Source of the DNA: JAVBLG01 sp031553655
GTDB taxonomy: Bacteria > Desulfobacterota > Desulfovibrionia > Desulfovibrionales > Desulfovibrionaceae
DNA length: 64,000 nt
Direction: 5' to 3'
NCBI GenBank assembly: GCA_031553655.1
Contig: JAVBLG010000072.1
Coordinates: 1 to 64,000, forward strand
Numbering within the stretch: position 1 is the stretch's first letter; each line of letters opens with the position of its first letter. The notes below the pieces were generated by a model. It searched no databases. It worked only from the letters and a program-made list of their open reading frames with translations, and had not been told where the DNA came from. Positions 25,253 through 33,595 of the stretch are shown here, in pieces. A program made the position numbers and the translations under genes.

Positions 25253-26038
25253 TTATTTCGCCCATACTTCCATAATTTTTTCCAAAGCCGCCGCGTCAAA
25301 TCCCGTTTGCGGATCCATAAAAACATGAGGCAGTTGGTTGAGGTAGCCCGCATGATCCTCTCCCTCCGGACTCTCCACGGCCAAAACATTGTCTGGCATA
25401 CCGCATTCATAAACCTGTTTCCAGCATCTGGAGGAAACCGCGTAAAGGGCGCCGTCGTCAACCCATACTCGCTCCAGATCCTGGCTACGTAAAAAACTGT
25501 TCGAATCTTTTGCCGCGTCATTCAATAATACATCAGAAGCGGCAAAAGGTAACCGCAAGCTGCCGTCGTTCAATGCGGTGCGAGGGGTTTCAAGGCTATT
25601 CCAGAGCGGATTCATTGCGGGGGGCAACGGCACAACGGAGACTGCGGTATCAGGGTCGTCTTTCTCCACAGCGGCAACAAAATGGCTCAACCGCTGCTCC
25701 GACACCCAGCCGCACGCCGGGCGGCAAACATAAACGCGAAGAGTATTGGCGTAATTATGAATTTCCGGTTCCTGCTGCCGCGTAACCAATGCCGCGCCCA
25801 ATTCCGAACGCAGAGGGGACGTGGCGGGGCTGGAGCCTATATAGTAGATACCCTCCAGCCCCGAAATGCGCGGGCCGGGATACACGGCCCACGGTTGCGG
25901 GCAGCATATGGGCAGCCGCACATATTTATGAAACATGCCGCCAACAGGCGCGAGCAGCCGCGCAACAAGCTCCCGTCTGGCCAAAATGGCCAGTTCCAAC
26001 TGTGTGTGCCCTGTCAGCGAAATGATGCAAATATTCAT
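25253..26038 (-). CDS. uncharacterised protein, possibly a degenerate nucleotidyltransferase
   Basis: A 261-residue protein I do not firmly recognise. MNICIISLTGHTQLELAILARRELV opens like a Rossmann strand and helix, and the C-terminal WVDDGALYAVSSRCW segment resembles the sugar-binding end of CMP-sugar synthetases. The nucleotide motif (A-R-x-G-S) of that family is absent. It sits eight bases downstream of a NeuA-like gene on the same strand, so a regulatory or inactive partner of that enzyme is one possibility. Confidence 0.45.
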   Translation of the reverse strand: MNICIISLTGHTQLELAILARRELVARLLAPVGGMFHKYVRLPICCPQPWAVYPGPRISGLEGIYYIGSSPATSPLRSELGAALVTRQQEPEIHNYANTLRVYVCRPACGWVSEQRLSHFVAAVEKDDPDTAVSVVPLPPAMNPLWNSLETPRTALNDGSLRLPFAASDVLLNDAAKDSNSFLRSQDLERVWVDDGALYAVSSRCWKQVYECGMPDNVLAVESPEGEDHAGYLNQLPHVFMDPQTGFDAAALEKIMEVWAK

Positions 26039-26045
26039 GGATGAC

Positions 26046-26816
26046 TCAGTACATTTTTATGCCAAAATCATATAGGCCGGCATCTATTGCCGCTTCCGCC
26101 AGCCTGAAATCGGATTCCGTATCTATATCTATAAGCTCCAGTGGGTGGCGTATGACCGGATACTCGTACCACAAGCGCTCATTGGGATTTAGACTCTGGG
26201 CCAGATATAACGAGTGGAATTTATGCAAAATACTGTTTTCATGTCTTACATTATTTTGGTGATCAATACGCTTTCCATCCACAAATAAATCATGAGGTCT
26301 CGCTTTTAGCGCAGTTACTGTGCAGCAATAACCGCATTGTCTGGTAGTTTCCACATAGCCACGCAATGTTTGCAAATTGCGGAACGGAGTTGTTGGATAC
26401 ATATCTATGATGGTTTTTACAGGGTAGCCCTCATCCACCATAAAACGTTCCGCATAGAACAAAGCCAGACCTGGAGGGCATTTATCATCAGCCAACTCGG
26501 CTGGGCGTAAAAATGGCGCTTCCGCTCCATATTCAACGGCAGTTTCGGCATACAGCGGGCTGTCTGTGTTGATAATCACTCTGTCCACAGGCAGGGCCTT
26601 GGCCATGACTATGGTATAGGCCAGCAGAGGCAGGTTTCCCAACATGCGAATATTTTTATTCTTAATTCTACTTGAACCGGAGCGGGCCGGAATATGTATT
26701 ATCAACTTGTCGCGTGCTCCGGAGAAGCTCTCGAACCAGGTGGTCAAAGTAGGCTCTTTGCGCTTGAAATAAGTATCAAGAATGTGGCGTTCCCATTGAT
26801 TAAGGTCTGGCATCAT
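26046..26816 (-). CDS. CMP-sugar synthetase, NeuA/SpsF-like cytidylyltransferase
   Basis: A 256-residue cytidylyltransferase. IIHIPARSGSSRIKNKNIR is the nucleotide-binding signature of CMP-sialic/pseudaminic/legionaminic acid synthetases. DMYPTTPFRNLQTLRG and HPLELIDIDTESDFRLAE, near the C-terminus, carry the metal-site acidic residues. It would activate a nonulosonic acid with CTP. An N-terminal tail of about 35 residues is extra. The neuB gene at 44382 supplies the other half of the pathway. The gene overlaps the upstream fusion protein by four bases (ATGA), tying it directly to that family. Confidence 0.82.
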   Translation of the reverse strand: MMPDLNQWERHILDTYFKRKEPTLTTWFESFSGARDKLIIHIPARSGSSRIKNKNIRMLGNLPLLAYTIVMAKALPVDRVIINTDSPLYAETAVEYGAEAPFLRPAELADDKCPPGLALFYAERFMVDEGYPVKTIIDMYPTTPFRNLQTLRGYVETTRQCGYCCTVTALKARPHDLFVDGKRIDHQNNVRHENSILHKFHSLYLAQSLNPNERLWYEYPVIRHPLELIDIDTESDFRLAEAAIDAGLYDFGIKMY

Positions 26817-29341
26817 TCTTCCTTATAGCCCAAGCAGTGCATGGTGTGTCCGCAAATTTTCCAGAATTGTTCTTGCTCCTCGTCGCTCCAAGCCTCCCAG
26901 TGCATATATTCGCTCTTATTCGTCTCGTTGACCAAAAAGTTTTGAATATGGCCGTCATCAATTTTGAAGCCGATAAAGTTGATTACCCTGCGCAATTCAC
27001 TTTCCAGCTCCGGATGCGACAAATCCAGGCGCACAACATTGTTGTCGGACATACCCGCATATTGCTCAATAATATAGGAATGCACGAAATTCCAGTGCCA
27101 GCACAGCATTTCGTGATGAGTCATGGATTGCCATAATATATAATCCGGCGTAGCCGGTAAAGGTCGGGGAAGGCTTACATTGAACATATCTTTTTCAACG
27201 GTGAGACGATCGATAGCCTCACGCGCTTTTTCAGACAATTTGGGTTGCATTTTCCCTTCTCTATATAATCTGCCTGAATGTCGCGCATGCCAATCACGCA
27301 TAAGAGCTACGCTTTTGCGGCCATCTCGGGTGAGATGTATAAATCTGGCATGGAAACGAGTATATAGCAGCCTGGTAAATGCAAAAATTTCCATACCGCT
27401 ACGCGCGTATAACTTCCCGGCCGCGCATGCGGCTTCAGCATTGGAAAGCAGTGCTTGATCCAAAATCATTTCCGGATATTCCAATAGACCTTCCAGATAT
27501 AGCCTGCTCTCTTTAAGCAAACTCGTTCCGTTTTGCTCTAGTAAAATATTTTCCGAGTTTTTTAGTATATGTTCAAAGCTTTCCGCCGGTTCAGAACTTA
27601 GCGGAAACAATACGCAGTTATATATTTTTGAACGTGCGGCTATGCGCTTTTGCGTATATTCCAGTATTGGAACAATCTGGCCTGCGAATGCTTCCATGCT
27701 GTCATAAGTTGCTTCTTGGTCCTGGTGCGCCATTGCCGGTAGAACACGCCGGTTGGTTTCAGAAATCAGCTCGCTATACAAAGGGTTACATATCTCCGTA
27801 GAGCGGCATATGCGGCAAAAGGGATTATTCTCAGCTTCACGGGAGAGACTACGGCGGATGTAACGGGCGGTAGCTCCGTTCCATATGTGGTTTACAAAAT
27901 AATCTTCAGTTAGTTTTTCAAAACTCCACGGCAAAGCAACGTTAAATTGTGAAGAACAGAATACCGCTCTATTTTTAGTATATGGTGTGGAGTTGTTTAT
28001 AAAGTTTATTTGCTGCCAGGGATATGAGCAAAGATAAGATGCATTTTTTTCATAAGGAGATGTAGTAAATGGAACTCCTTTGAGATTGAATATGAAATTG
28101 GGCATGAATGATATGGAAATGCCATATTTCCTTGCAAGGTCATGGGATTTGACAACTTGTTCGTTATAAATATTTTTATAATAATAACATGAACTAAGTT
28201 TGGATAGCTCTTGCCTGTCAGGGTAGACATCAGAATTGATATATCCTATAAATACTATGCTGTCCGCGCCGGCTTCCCAGGCCTTTTTTACGATTAATTC
28301 CATTGATTCAATATTCACATCGGAGATGACGGCCGAAATTTGAATCTGTTGTAGTCTGTTTCCAGACTGTCGTTTGTATTTAGATAATTTGCCAATCATT
28401 CTTACTATATTCTCATGTGAACCTTTTTTGGGTCGCATAAGAATTTGCCATGTTCTTTCGTCAGCGGCATTTAATGATATCTGGAGTGTAGTAATATGTT
28501 TGGCGATGTGAATAATATTTTCCTCATTCAATCCTATGCCATTGCTAAGCATCGTTAGTGCGGCTGCAGGATAGGAATTGGCAATAAATTCTAATAGAGG
28601 AATAAAATTGGAACTGACAAGGGCATCACCCAAACCTCCAGCTAGATGAATATCTTTGGCGTATTTTAGCCAATCCAGGTACTTTATATCAGCAATACTG
28701 GCATAGTATTTGCGTTTATCAGTTCGGCAATGGCAAAAAATACAGCGCGCATTGCATATATCTGTTAAAGGCATTGCTACAACTTGAGGAAAAGAATATA
28801 ACCATTCTCGTTGTAAAGAGTATTCGAGGGTATTTAAGGCAAGATTTGCATCGGGAAGAGACGAAAATATGTTCATATTTTCTTGAATAATATTCACCAT
28901 AATTGCAGCTTTGTCACGGAGTTCCCTAGAGTTTTCCAGAGGATCATGTTCAATCCGCAACAGGCCGGGAAATATTGGCGCGGCAATAAGGCCTGAATAG
29001 CCCATCTTACGCAATAACCCATAAATTTCGCGCAGAGCATAACTGGCAATGATAATACAGTCCGGGCGCAGCTCAAGTAAATATTCAGGAGCGTATATTT
29101 GCCGGCCACGGAATATGGTTCCTTGTTTGTTTGGATCGCTGTCGACAAATCCGATGAAATCAAAATTATTATGGCGATAATCAAGCCACTCCATGTAATT
29201 TTTTGTAAAATTTCCGCCAGTTCCCCAGATTACAATACGCTTTCCGTCGGCATGATCATCAAGTGGAAAAGTTATTGCTTGTGATGCTATAAAGTCTGTT
29301 ACCACGAAATAGTTGTGCTCAAATTCAGCGTCTGTAATCAT
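26813..29341 (-). CDS. Rossmann/radical SAM/sulfotransferase fusion, paralogue P1
   Basis: An 842-residue, three-part protein. Residues about 33-110 are a small Rossmann-like domain (RIVIWGTGGNFTKNY, FIGFVDSDPNK, DCIIIAS). The radical SAM cluster site is C196-NAR-C200-IF-C203. A SPASM-like cysteine set follows (YLCSYPW, VFCSSQ, CRICRSTEIC). The C-terminal third is sulfotransferase-like, with a 3-prime-phosphate-binding motif in HLTRDGRKSVALMRDWH and the family ending EEQEQFWKICGHTMHCLGY. The 5-prime-phosphosulfate loop is degraded here (FPLSSEPAESFE) compared with the other three copies, so P1 may not bind PAPS normally. It is AT-rich. Confidence 0.75.
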   Translation of the reverse strand: MITDAEFEHNYFVVTDFIASQAITFPLDDHADGKRIVIWGTGGNFTKNYMEWLDYRHNNFDFIGFVDSDPNKQGTIFRGRQIYAPEYLLELRPDCIIIASYALREIYGLLRKMGYSGLIAAPIFPGLLRIEHDPLENSRELRDKAAIMVNIIQENMNIFSSLPDANLALNTLEYSLQREWLYSFPQVVAMPLTDICNARCIFCHCRTDKRKYYASIADIKYLDWLKYAKDIHLAGGLGDALVSSNFIPLLEFIANSYPAAALTMLSNGIGLNEENIIHIAKHITTLQISLNAADERTWQILMRPKKGSHENIVRMIGKLSKYKRQSGNRLQQIQISAVISDVNIESMELIVKKAWEAGADSIVFIGYINSDVYPDRQELSKLSSCYYYKNIYNEQVVKSHDLARKYGISISFMPNFIFNLKGVPFTTSPYEKNASYLCSYPWQQINFINNSTPYTKNRAVFCSSQFNVALPWSFEKLTEDYFVNHIWNGATARYIRRSLSREAENNPFCRICRSTEICNPLYSELISETNRRVLPAMAHQDQEATYDSMEAFAGQIVPILEYTQKRIAARSKIYNCVLFPLSSEPAESFEHILKNSENILLEQNGTSLLKESRLYLEGLLEYPEMILDQALLSNAEAACAAGKLYARSGMEIFAFTRLLYTRFHARFIHLTRDGRKSVALMRDWHARHSGRLYREGKMQPKLSEKAREAIDRLTVEKDMFNVSLPRPLPATPDYILWQSMTHHEMLCWHWNFVHSYIIEQYAGMSDNNVVRLDLSHPELESELRRVINFIGFKIDDGHIQNFLVNETNKSEYMHWEAWSDEEQEQFWKICGHTMHCLGYKEE

Positions 29342-29380
29342 AATATGCTCTTATCTTTGTGTGCATTTCCTGTAAGCCGT

Positions 29381-30094
29381 TTAAGCCTGCATTGGTGGTA
29401 TGCTTTTATGGCATGATGTACTTTCTACTGCATTTGACATCATACTTTGCAAGAGAAATTCAAAAAAATCTCTAGTACCGTATCCGGAAAAGCTCAGTGT
29501 ATACGGGGATACTCTTTCTTTTAGCAATTTGTTTTTTATTCCGGCATACTGTTGTCTGTCGTTTGTGTTGAGAATGATGTGCAACGGATGAAAGTCAAAT
29601 ACATACAGAGCATCGCCACCAACGGCTTGTTCTATAATGCGTTTGTCAAAAACTTTATGCTTATAACAGCTCCATCCTTCCGGCATGGTGAAGTCCATGC
29701 TGTCCATGTAGTATATAGGCAGTTCCCATATACCCCAAGGAAGACGCAGGGGAGATAAATTATCTTGAAATAGAGCGGACTTGTTCGAACAGTAAATATA
29801 TTTACGTTTTTTTAATTCTATTTCCAGCATATGAGATGTTAAGCAGGAATGCGAACGCATCCCTGCGCAGGGGCAACCTACAAAAGCTTCAAATTGCTCT
29901 AATATCTCAGAATAACCTTTATTTTGCTCAAAGAAAGGATGCGGCCCCAGTTCGTGGCCTTTCCAATCGACCCCTTTCATCTCATTCCATAAGAAAAAAG
30001 TACCACGCCCAGGCAATTGGTATTCATGCAAAAATCTATTCATATCGTTTGGTTGCATGTAGTCGGTGTCGAATGTAAGGCAGATCATTGCCAT
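29381..30094 (-). CDS. polysaccharide deacetylase-like protein (second)
   Basis: A 237-residue protein. ICLTFDTDYMQPNDM matches the first metal motif of carbohydrate esterase 4 folds, GHELGPHPFF gives the histidine pair and GMRSHSC the third motif. FDFHPLHIIL provides a further histidine near the end. It is shorter than many deacetylases and lacks a signal peptide, which favours a cytoplasmic sugar substrate. GGAG sits four bases before the ATG. It lies between P1 and a methyltransferase in the AT-rich operon. The function is inferred from fold only. Confidence 0.65.
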   Translation of the reverse strand: MAMICLTFDTDYMQPNDMNRFLHEYQLPGRGTFFLWNEMKGVDWKGHELGPHPFFEQNKGYSEILEQFEAFVGCPCAGMRSHSCLTSHMLEIELKKRKYIYCSNKSALFQDNLSPLRLPWGIWELPIYYMDSMDFTMPEGWSCYKHKVFDKRIIEQAVGGDALYVFDFHPLHIILNTNDRQQYAGIKNKLLKERVSPYTLSFSGYGTRDFFEFLLQSMMSNAVESTSCHKSIPPMQA

Positions 30095-30191
30095 TATACT
30101 CCATTAGAACATTTTATTTTAAGAAATAATAGAACAATTGTTGCATTGGTATGCTTTCAATCCAACTTTGAGAATCGCTGAGTAGATTCGT

Positions 30192-30992
30192 CTAGCGTCT
30201 TTTTTGAAGGATAAAAGAAGAAATATGCCCAATGTCATTGAAGTCCGGAAATAATTTAGCAATATTCATGGCGACTTCGTTGATTTTGTGATCGTAAGTT
30301 GGTTGCTCTGGAGCCACCAGCAACGGCTGAACAATTCTTGTGAGAAAGTAGTACATGCCAAATTTATATGTTTTTTCTAAGAAGAAAAATTTTTTACAGA
30401 AGTCTAATAATTCTTTTTCATTGAATTTTAAGGTAAATAGCCGATCTCTTCCGTCTGCGGGAATTGGGTTAAGATTAAATAGCACTCTAATATCGTTAAG
30501 CTTGTTTAAACCGTCAAATGTTCCTTCCATGAGTACTAAAATTCCACCGGGTTTTAGAACTCTATGTATTTCCATCAGCGCTTTTTGTTGCAAATCCCAG
30601 TTTAGCAATGCCATCAAACATCTGGAACTTGTGACAATATCAAAATAGTTGTCATCGAAAGGCATCGAAAGAACAGAAGCGTGGGTAAATTGTGTTCGTT
30701 CTTCCAATTCTGGATGATGTCTCTGGCGCAAAGTGTAGGCGCCTTCAATCATTTTTTCAGAATAATCCAGTCCGTATGCGGTTATTAAAAATCTGGATGC
30801 ATATTGTAACACTCCATATCCCAGCCCGCATCCTACATCTAAGGTAGTCATTCCGTCTGCTATGTATTTACAGGCTGTGTCAATTTCAAGTTCTCTAAGA
30901 TAAAAATCTTGAGCCGTAGTTTTATAATCTAAAGATTGCGCAAACTCGTCATAACGCCTTTTTAACTCTATTGCGTCAGCAGTGTCATTCAT
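30192..30992 (-). CDS. class I SAM-dependent methyltransferase
   Basis: A 266-residue methyltransferase with the SAM motif TLDVGCGLGYGVLQ near residues 50-63, the acidic GLDYSEKMIEGA and motif IV FDIVTSSRCLMALL. RVLKPGGILVLMEGT is the post-motif segment typical of UbiE/type-11 enzymes. It is embedded in the run of fusion proteins and probably methylates the same product, but the acceptor atom and substrate are unknown. Confidence 0.8.
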   Translation of the reverse strand: MNDTADAIELKRRYDEFAQSLDYKTTAQDFYLRELEIDTACKYIADGMTTLDVGCGLGYGVLQYASRFLITAYGLDYSEKMIEGAYTLRQRHHPELEERTQFTHASVLSMPFDDNYFDIVTSSRCLMALLNWDLQQKALMEIHRVLKPGGILVLMEGTFDGLNKLNDIRVLFNLNPIPADGRDRLFTLKFNEKELLDFCKKFFFLEKTYKFGMYYFLTRIVQPLLVAPEQPTYDHKINEVAMNIAKLFPDFNDIGHISSFILQKRR

Positions 30993-31046
30993 AGCGCTTA
31001 ACCTTATTTTTTTATGTTAAATCAATATGAGGAAGTATCGCTATCT

Positions 31047-33518
31047 TCATAACTCGGCATATCCCAATTCTTTCATAGTATCACCACAGATAGCCCAAAA
31101 TTGTTCCTGTTCCTCAGAAGTCCAGTTCTTCCAGTCAGCATCATACGCGTTGAGGCCTACCACGGTGCTCGGCGAAACACCTTCAAGCCTCAGACAGGAG
31201 ACGACCTTGTTAATCTCCGCTCCGCTATTCAGGCTGGAAGCGTCGAAGTGGACCCGGCAATGCTCTGGTACGGCACGCAGCTGTTCCAAAATGAACGTGT
31301 TCACAAAATTCCAGTGCCAGCACAGCATTTCGTGATGCGTCATTGATGGCCAACGTTCAAAATAGGAATCATCGGGCATTGGACGGGGCAAACTGAAATT
31401 GATCACGTCGTTTTCAACCGGAACGTTCGCTATATGCGCGGCGGCTTCGCCGCAAAACAAAGGCTGCTTCGTTCCCTCCCGGTAGCATGTGCCTTTTGCG
31501 CCATGCCATGCGCGCATCAGGGCCACACTTTCCCGTCCATCACGTGTTACATGAATAAATCTAGCATGATATCGTTTATGCAGCGGTTTTATGAAAGAAA
31601 AGAGAGCCCATGAATTTTCACCGTACAATTTGCCCTCGCGGCATATTGGAACGGCGCGGGGGAACAATGTTTCTTCCAAAATATGTTCCGGGTATTCCAG
31701 ATGTCCTTCCAGATGCAGCCTGGCCTCCTGACCGAATTCAGGAAGCGGCTCATGCAGAACAACAGCATTGTCCGCCCGCGACAAAACTGCCGCAAGCTCG
31801 TCCGCTCCGGACATTTTACCGCCGACCAGGAAAAATATTCTGTCATATACGGCCGCGCGCGATGCCGCGCGCTTATGTAGATATTTGGTAGTCCGCAGGT
31901 TTTGGCGCATATAATTTTCGACTGGTTCAACCATGTTCTCTGTTTCAAGCGCCTTGAAGCCGGACGCGAATCTGCTTGCGATTGGTGAAGCCTGGTGAAA
32001 GTGAAAAGGGTCGGCGATTGCGGATCTATTGCACAGCCAGCATGCCGGCTCGCGATATCCTTGCGCAACGGCTCTTCTCAAGTAGCGATATCTGGCACTG
32101 TTCCAGATTTTTTCTTTAAAAAGCTCGTCACTCATTGTGAATTTCGGCTGATGAGCACATACCGAGGCACAACAGGGGCTATGCACAATATTCTCAGAAT
32201 TTTGCAATAAATATAATGAGCTCCAAGGTTCCACACATTGATAATCTGAATTTGGATCGTATTTTTTTCTTCCATAACCGGATACAAAATACTTTTCTCG
32301 GAACAGAGGCTCCCCGCTTATATTGATGTTCAATGATTCAGCCAGATCTATTGCTTCATTTTTACATTTGTCATAGTAACTTTTATGGTTGTAATGTGAA
32401 GTTACCCCGCGTCTGTTGTTTGGTATGTAATCAATAATGCCAATGTGATCCACACCGAGGGCATGAGCTTGTCTAATAAATTCTTTTATATATTTTAATG
32501 AATTTTCAAATGCGATCATTGTGAGCGATACTGAGTTCAGCCTATTTCCAGTTAATGACTTCAGTTTGCACAGTGCGGAAATTGAATCCGCTATTTTTTG
32601 ATAATATCCTCCTTTTACGCAAAATATTTTTTCCCACTCATGCTCGTTTGTCGCATTCAGTGATATGCTTATGGATGTGAGGTTTTCGGCAAGACAGTTT
32701 ACCGTGTCTCCTTTGGCAAGACCTATGCCGTTGGTGATCATGGTGATGGCTCGCGGCTTATGGGCGATATTGACATACTCTATTATACGGCAAGCGTCCG
32801 GATGCGCCAAAGGATCAGAAATTCCGTAATTAAATTGGATATGTTTTGCATATTTTAAAAAATGCATGTTAACCACGTCCTGCATTGCAAGAGCATATGG
32901 CGGGTTTGAGGAAGTGCCGCATGTTATGCATTTTGCATTGCAGAAATTGGCCAGAGCGAATGATACAAATTTCGGATATGATAATAAGACTTCAGGTCTG
33001 TACATCATTTCAATTTCATTGATAAACTCGTTATATAAGGCAGGATTGTCGCAGCCCTGCAAGTTTTCGGCGAAGTGTGCGGCAATACTGCGAAATGATT
33101 TGATTATAATATCGCGATCCGTTTCGTGGCTACAAGAGGGAATGATTCCGAACGGAAACCATAATGCGCCGGAGTATCCTATTTCCTTCAGTTGTCTGAA
33201 AATAGCAACAATGTCGAAACTGGCTATAATCACGCAATCGGGTTGCAAAGAAATTAACTCATGTGGGGCATACACCACATGCCCGTCCACGCGGGAACCC
33301 CATTTTCCGGGGTCATTGTCAACAAAAGCGATGTACGGAATTTCCGTCACCCAAGAAGCAAGCCATCCGGCATATATGGAGCGGTAATGCCCGCCTGTTC
33401 CCCAGATCACAAGGCGCTTGCCGCCAAGGCCGTCTGCTGACGGACATTCTCTGTGCATCATGGCCATGTTGTGGCTGAGCCTCAGAATTTGTTCAAATAA
33501 TTGCTCAAAATTTTGCAT
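31047..33518 (-). CDS. Rossmann/radical SAM/sulfotransferase fusion, paralogue P2
   Basis: An 823-residue protein with the same three-part layout as P1. The Rossmann-like motif is RLVIWGTGGHYRSIY with FVDNDPGKWG, the cluster site is C193-NAK-C197-IT-C200, and a SPASM-like tail (CVEPW, CCASVC, CWLCNRS) follows. The sulfotransferase-like domain keeps a recognisable phosphosulfate loop, FFLVGGKMSGADELAAVL, and the 3-prime-phosphate motif VTRDGRESVALMRAWH. The canonical R of P-R-S-G-T is absent from the loop. I placed the start at ATG 33518 because it aligns with the start of P3; the frame is open to 33680. P2 and P3 are a recent tandem pair. Confidence 0.8.
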   Translation of the reverse strand: MQNFEQLFEQILRLSHNMAMMHRECPSADGLGGKRLVIWGTGGHYRSIYAGWLASWVTEIPYIAFVDNDPGKWGSRVDGHVVYAPHELISLQPDCVIIASFDIVAIFRQLKEIGYSGALWFPFGIIPSCSHETDRDIIIKSFRSIAAHFAENLQGCDNPALYNEFINEIEMMYRPEVLLSYPKFVSFALANFCNAKCITCGTSSNPPYALAMQDVVNMHFLKYAKHIQFNYGISDPLAHPDACRIIEYVNIAHKPRAITMITNGIGLAKGDTVNCLAENLTSISISLNATNEHEWEKIFCVKGGYYQKIADSISALCKLKSLTGNRLNSVSLTMIAFENSLKYIKEFIRQAHALGVDHIGIIDYIPNNRRGVTSHYNHKSYYDKCKNEAIDLAESLNINISGEPLFREKYFVSGYGRKKYDPNSDYQCVEPWSSLYLLQNSENIVHSPCCASVCAHQPKFTMSDELFKEKIWNSARYRYLRRAVAQGYREPACWLCNRSAIADPFHFHQASPIASRFASGFKALETENMVEPVENYMRQNLRTTKYLHKRAASRAAVYDRIFFLVGGKMSGADELAAVLSRADNAVVLHEPLPEFGQEARLHLEGHLEYPEHILEETLFPRAVPICREGKLYGENSWALFSFIKPLHKRYHARFIHVTRDGRESVALMRAWHGAKGTCYREGTKQPLFCGEAAAHIANVPVENDVINFSLPRPMPDDSYFERWPSMTHHEMLCWHWNFVNTFILEQLRAVPEHCRVHFDASSLNSGAEINKVVSCLRLEGVSPSTVVGLNAYDADWKNWTSEEQEQFWAICGDTMKELGYAEL

Positions 33519-33595
33519 GATTTTTCCAATATCTGACACAGGCGAGTGATATCGTTTGGTGACATGTCTCGGTCGTGTCTCAAAAATGTGGCGCG

